Assembly (NCBI RefSeq): GCF_003131205.1 | Contig: NZ_QFFY01000005.1 | Coordinates: 124,001 to 188,000 of the forward strand | DNA from: Occallatibacter savannae | GTDB taxonomy: Bacteria; Acidobacteriota; Terriglobia; Terriglobales; Acidobacteriaceae | Direction: 5' to 3' | Length of the DNA: 64,000 bases | Shown here: one piece after another, positions 63,089-64,000 of the stretch | Position numbering within the stretch: position 1 is the first letter of the stretch | Layout: every line of letters starts with the position of its first letter | Notes under the pieces: generated by a model | What the model saw: only the letters and a program-made list of their open reading frames with translations | Database searches by the model: none | What the model was told of the DNA's origin: nothing | Position numbers and translations under genes: made by a program

Positions 63089-64000
63089 CTAGCGGCTTGT
63101 GCCGGTGGTCGACGGGAGCTTTTCGACGGTGAGGAGACCGTGCACGCGGAGCCAGGTTTCGAGGAGGATGGGCCATTGGTCGAGGGCCTGATCGCCTTTG
63201 CCCAGGCCTACGCCGTGGGGGCCGCTTTCGAAGACGTGGGCTTCGGCCTGGACTCCGGCTTTGAGTTCGGCCTCGTAGAAGCGGAGGCCCTGTTCGATGG
63301 GGACGGTCTGGTCGTTCTCGGTGTGGAACCAGAAGGTGGGTGGGGTCTTGGCGGTGACGAAGAGATCCGGCGAGTAGGCTTTGCGGAGGTCTTCGCAGCG
63401 GTCCATCACGTTAAAGAGCTTGCAGTAGCTGAGGTGGGAGGTGTCGGACGAGATGGCGCCGATCCAGGGATAGCCGAGGATGAGGAAGTCCGGGCGGGAT
63501 GAGACGCGCTCGATGGGGTCGGTTGAGTCCGGAGAGCCATCGACGGGTTGGGTGGCTGCGAGGGCGGCGAGGTGTCCGCCGGCGGAGAAGCCGATAAGGG
63601 CGATGCGGTTGGGATCGACGTGATAGTCGAGTGCGCGGGCACGGACGGTCTGGATGGCGCGGCGAGCGTCGAGTAGGGGGACGGGGAGGATGTAGCCATC
63701 GGAACTGAGTCGATAGCGGAGGACGAAGGCGCGGAATCCGCGGGCGTTGAACCAATTGGCTATTTGGCGGCCCTCGAGGTTGGTGGCGAGATGGGCGTAG
63801 GCCCCGCCGGGGAAGATGACGACGGCCGAGCCGTTTTCGTGTCCGGGCTGGGGATCAAAGATGGTGAGGGTGGGGACGTCTTCGCAGGCGGTGCCTTTCG
63901 ACTGCCGGGCGGCCCCGGTCCAGAGGCGGATGGTCTGCACGCCGAGGAAGGGGTTGTTTTCGCCGGGAGTTGCGCAGGGGGCGTTCTGCTTCTGGGCCTG
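63089..64000 (-). CDS. Alpha/beta hydrolase, acetyl-esterase-like (5' end beyond window)
   Basis: The track starts it at 63940 (a GTG), but the frame stays open to the window edge (QAQKQNAPCATPGENNPFLG precedes VQTIRLWTG), so the true start, probably with a signal peptide, is outside. Motifs: oxyanion-hole VVIFPGGAYAHL, nucleophile elbow IGFSAGGH, acid FHTENDQTVP, and His in ESGPHGVG. This is the BD-FAE/Axe-type esterase pattern, usual for xylan or carbohydrate acetyl esterases. Family knowledge: removes acetyl groups from plant polysaccharide. A gene remnant follows its stop. Confidence 0.87.
   Translation of the reverse strand, partial: QAQKQNAPCATPGENNPFLGVQTIRLWTGAARQSKGTACEDVPTLTIFDPQPGHENGSAVVIFPGGAYAHLATNLEGRQIANWFNARGFRAFVLRYRLSSDGYILPVPLLDARRAIQTVRARALDYHVDPNRIALIGFSAGGHLAALAATQPVDGSPDSTDPIERVSSRPDFLILGYPWIGAISSDTSHLSYCKLFNVMDRCEDLRKAYSPDLFVTAKTPPTFWFHTENDQTVPIEQGLRFYEAELKAGVQAEAHVFESGPHGVGLGKGDQALDQWPILLETWLRVHGLLTVEKLPSTTGTSR

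Overview
The window is about 64 kb of high-GC bacterial chromosome. Gene content points to the Acidobacteriota, probably class Terriglobia. The signs are a CadC-type winged-helix protein fused to TPRs, ASPIC/UnbV (CRTAC1-like) proteins, tandem lactonase-like beta-propeller lipoproteins, an M13 peptidase, many secreted propellers, frequent GTG/TTG starts, and short palindromes ending in a GGGGCACCC-like tail. This assignment is inference from gene content, not a database match. I saw no tRNA, rRNA, CRISPR array, prophage or intact IS element.

Layout: 1-9.5 kb holds a partial manA, a DUF421 membrane protein, a MazG-like pyrophosphohydrolase, a POTRA-protein pseudogene with two lesions, guaA, an EAL-HDOD protein, a secreted phosphoesterase and a secreted amidohydrolase. 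9.7-16.2 kb holds an M13 peptidase and three tandem beta-propeller lipoproteins. 16.2-25.6 kb holds an acyltransferase, pyrH, a PAP2 phosphatase, two small unknowns, a wHTH-TPR protein and ftsK. 25.7-32.4 kb holds a possible phosphorelay (REC-Hpt, NarL-type regulator, triple-PAS kinase), a cytochrome c and an AsmA protein. 32.5-38.5 kb is a minus-strand block with a Gfo/Idh oxidoreductase, dapD, a small unknown and three nucleotide-sugar genes (4,6-dehydratase, NeuC-type epimerase, DegT aminotransferase) that match part of a legionaminic/pseudaminic-type pathway.

The most distinctive region is 38.7-53.3 kb: nine co-directional plus-strand genes, many overlapping by 4 nt. In order they are a TPR/ASPIC-UnbV giant protein, amidase, DAHP synthase, a propeller protein with one haem motif, a second ASPIC/UnbV protein, a YVTN propeller fused to a di-haem MauG-type domain, a propeller sensor-like protein, RidA, and a periplasmic binding protein with a partly duplicated lobe. 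Most are predicted to be exported; amidase, DAHP synthase and RidA look cytoplasmic. This looks like one coupled periplasmic/cytoplasmic pathway of unknown substrate.

The right end (53.4-64 kb) holds a coiled-coil porin, a large secreted LmbE/PIG-L protein, an APC permease, a second acyltransferase, an AI-2E/PerM-family exporter, a SnoaL-like gene remnant beside a palindromic repeat, and a 5'-truncated (window edge) alpha/beta hydrolase. Where the ORF track used a far-upstream start, I moved it using ribosome binding sites, overlaps and family N-termini.
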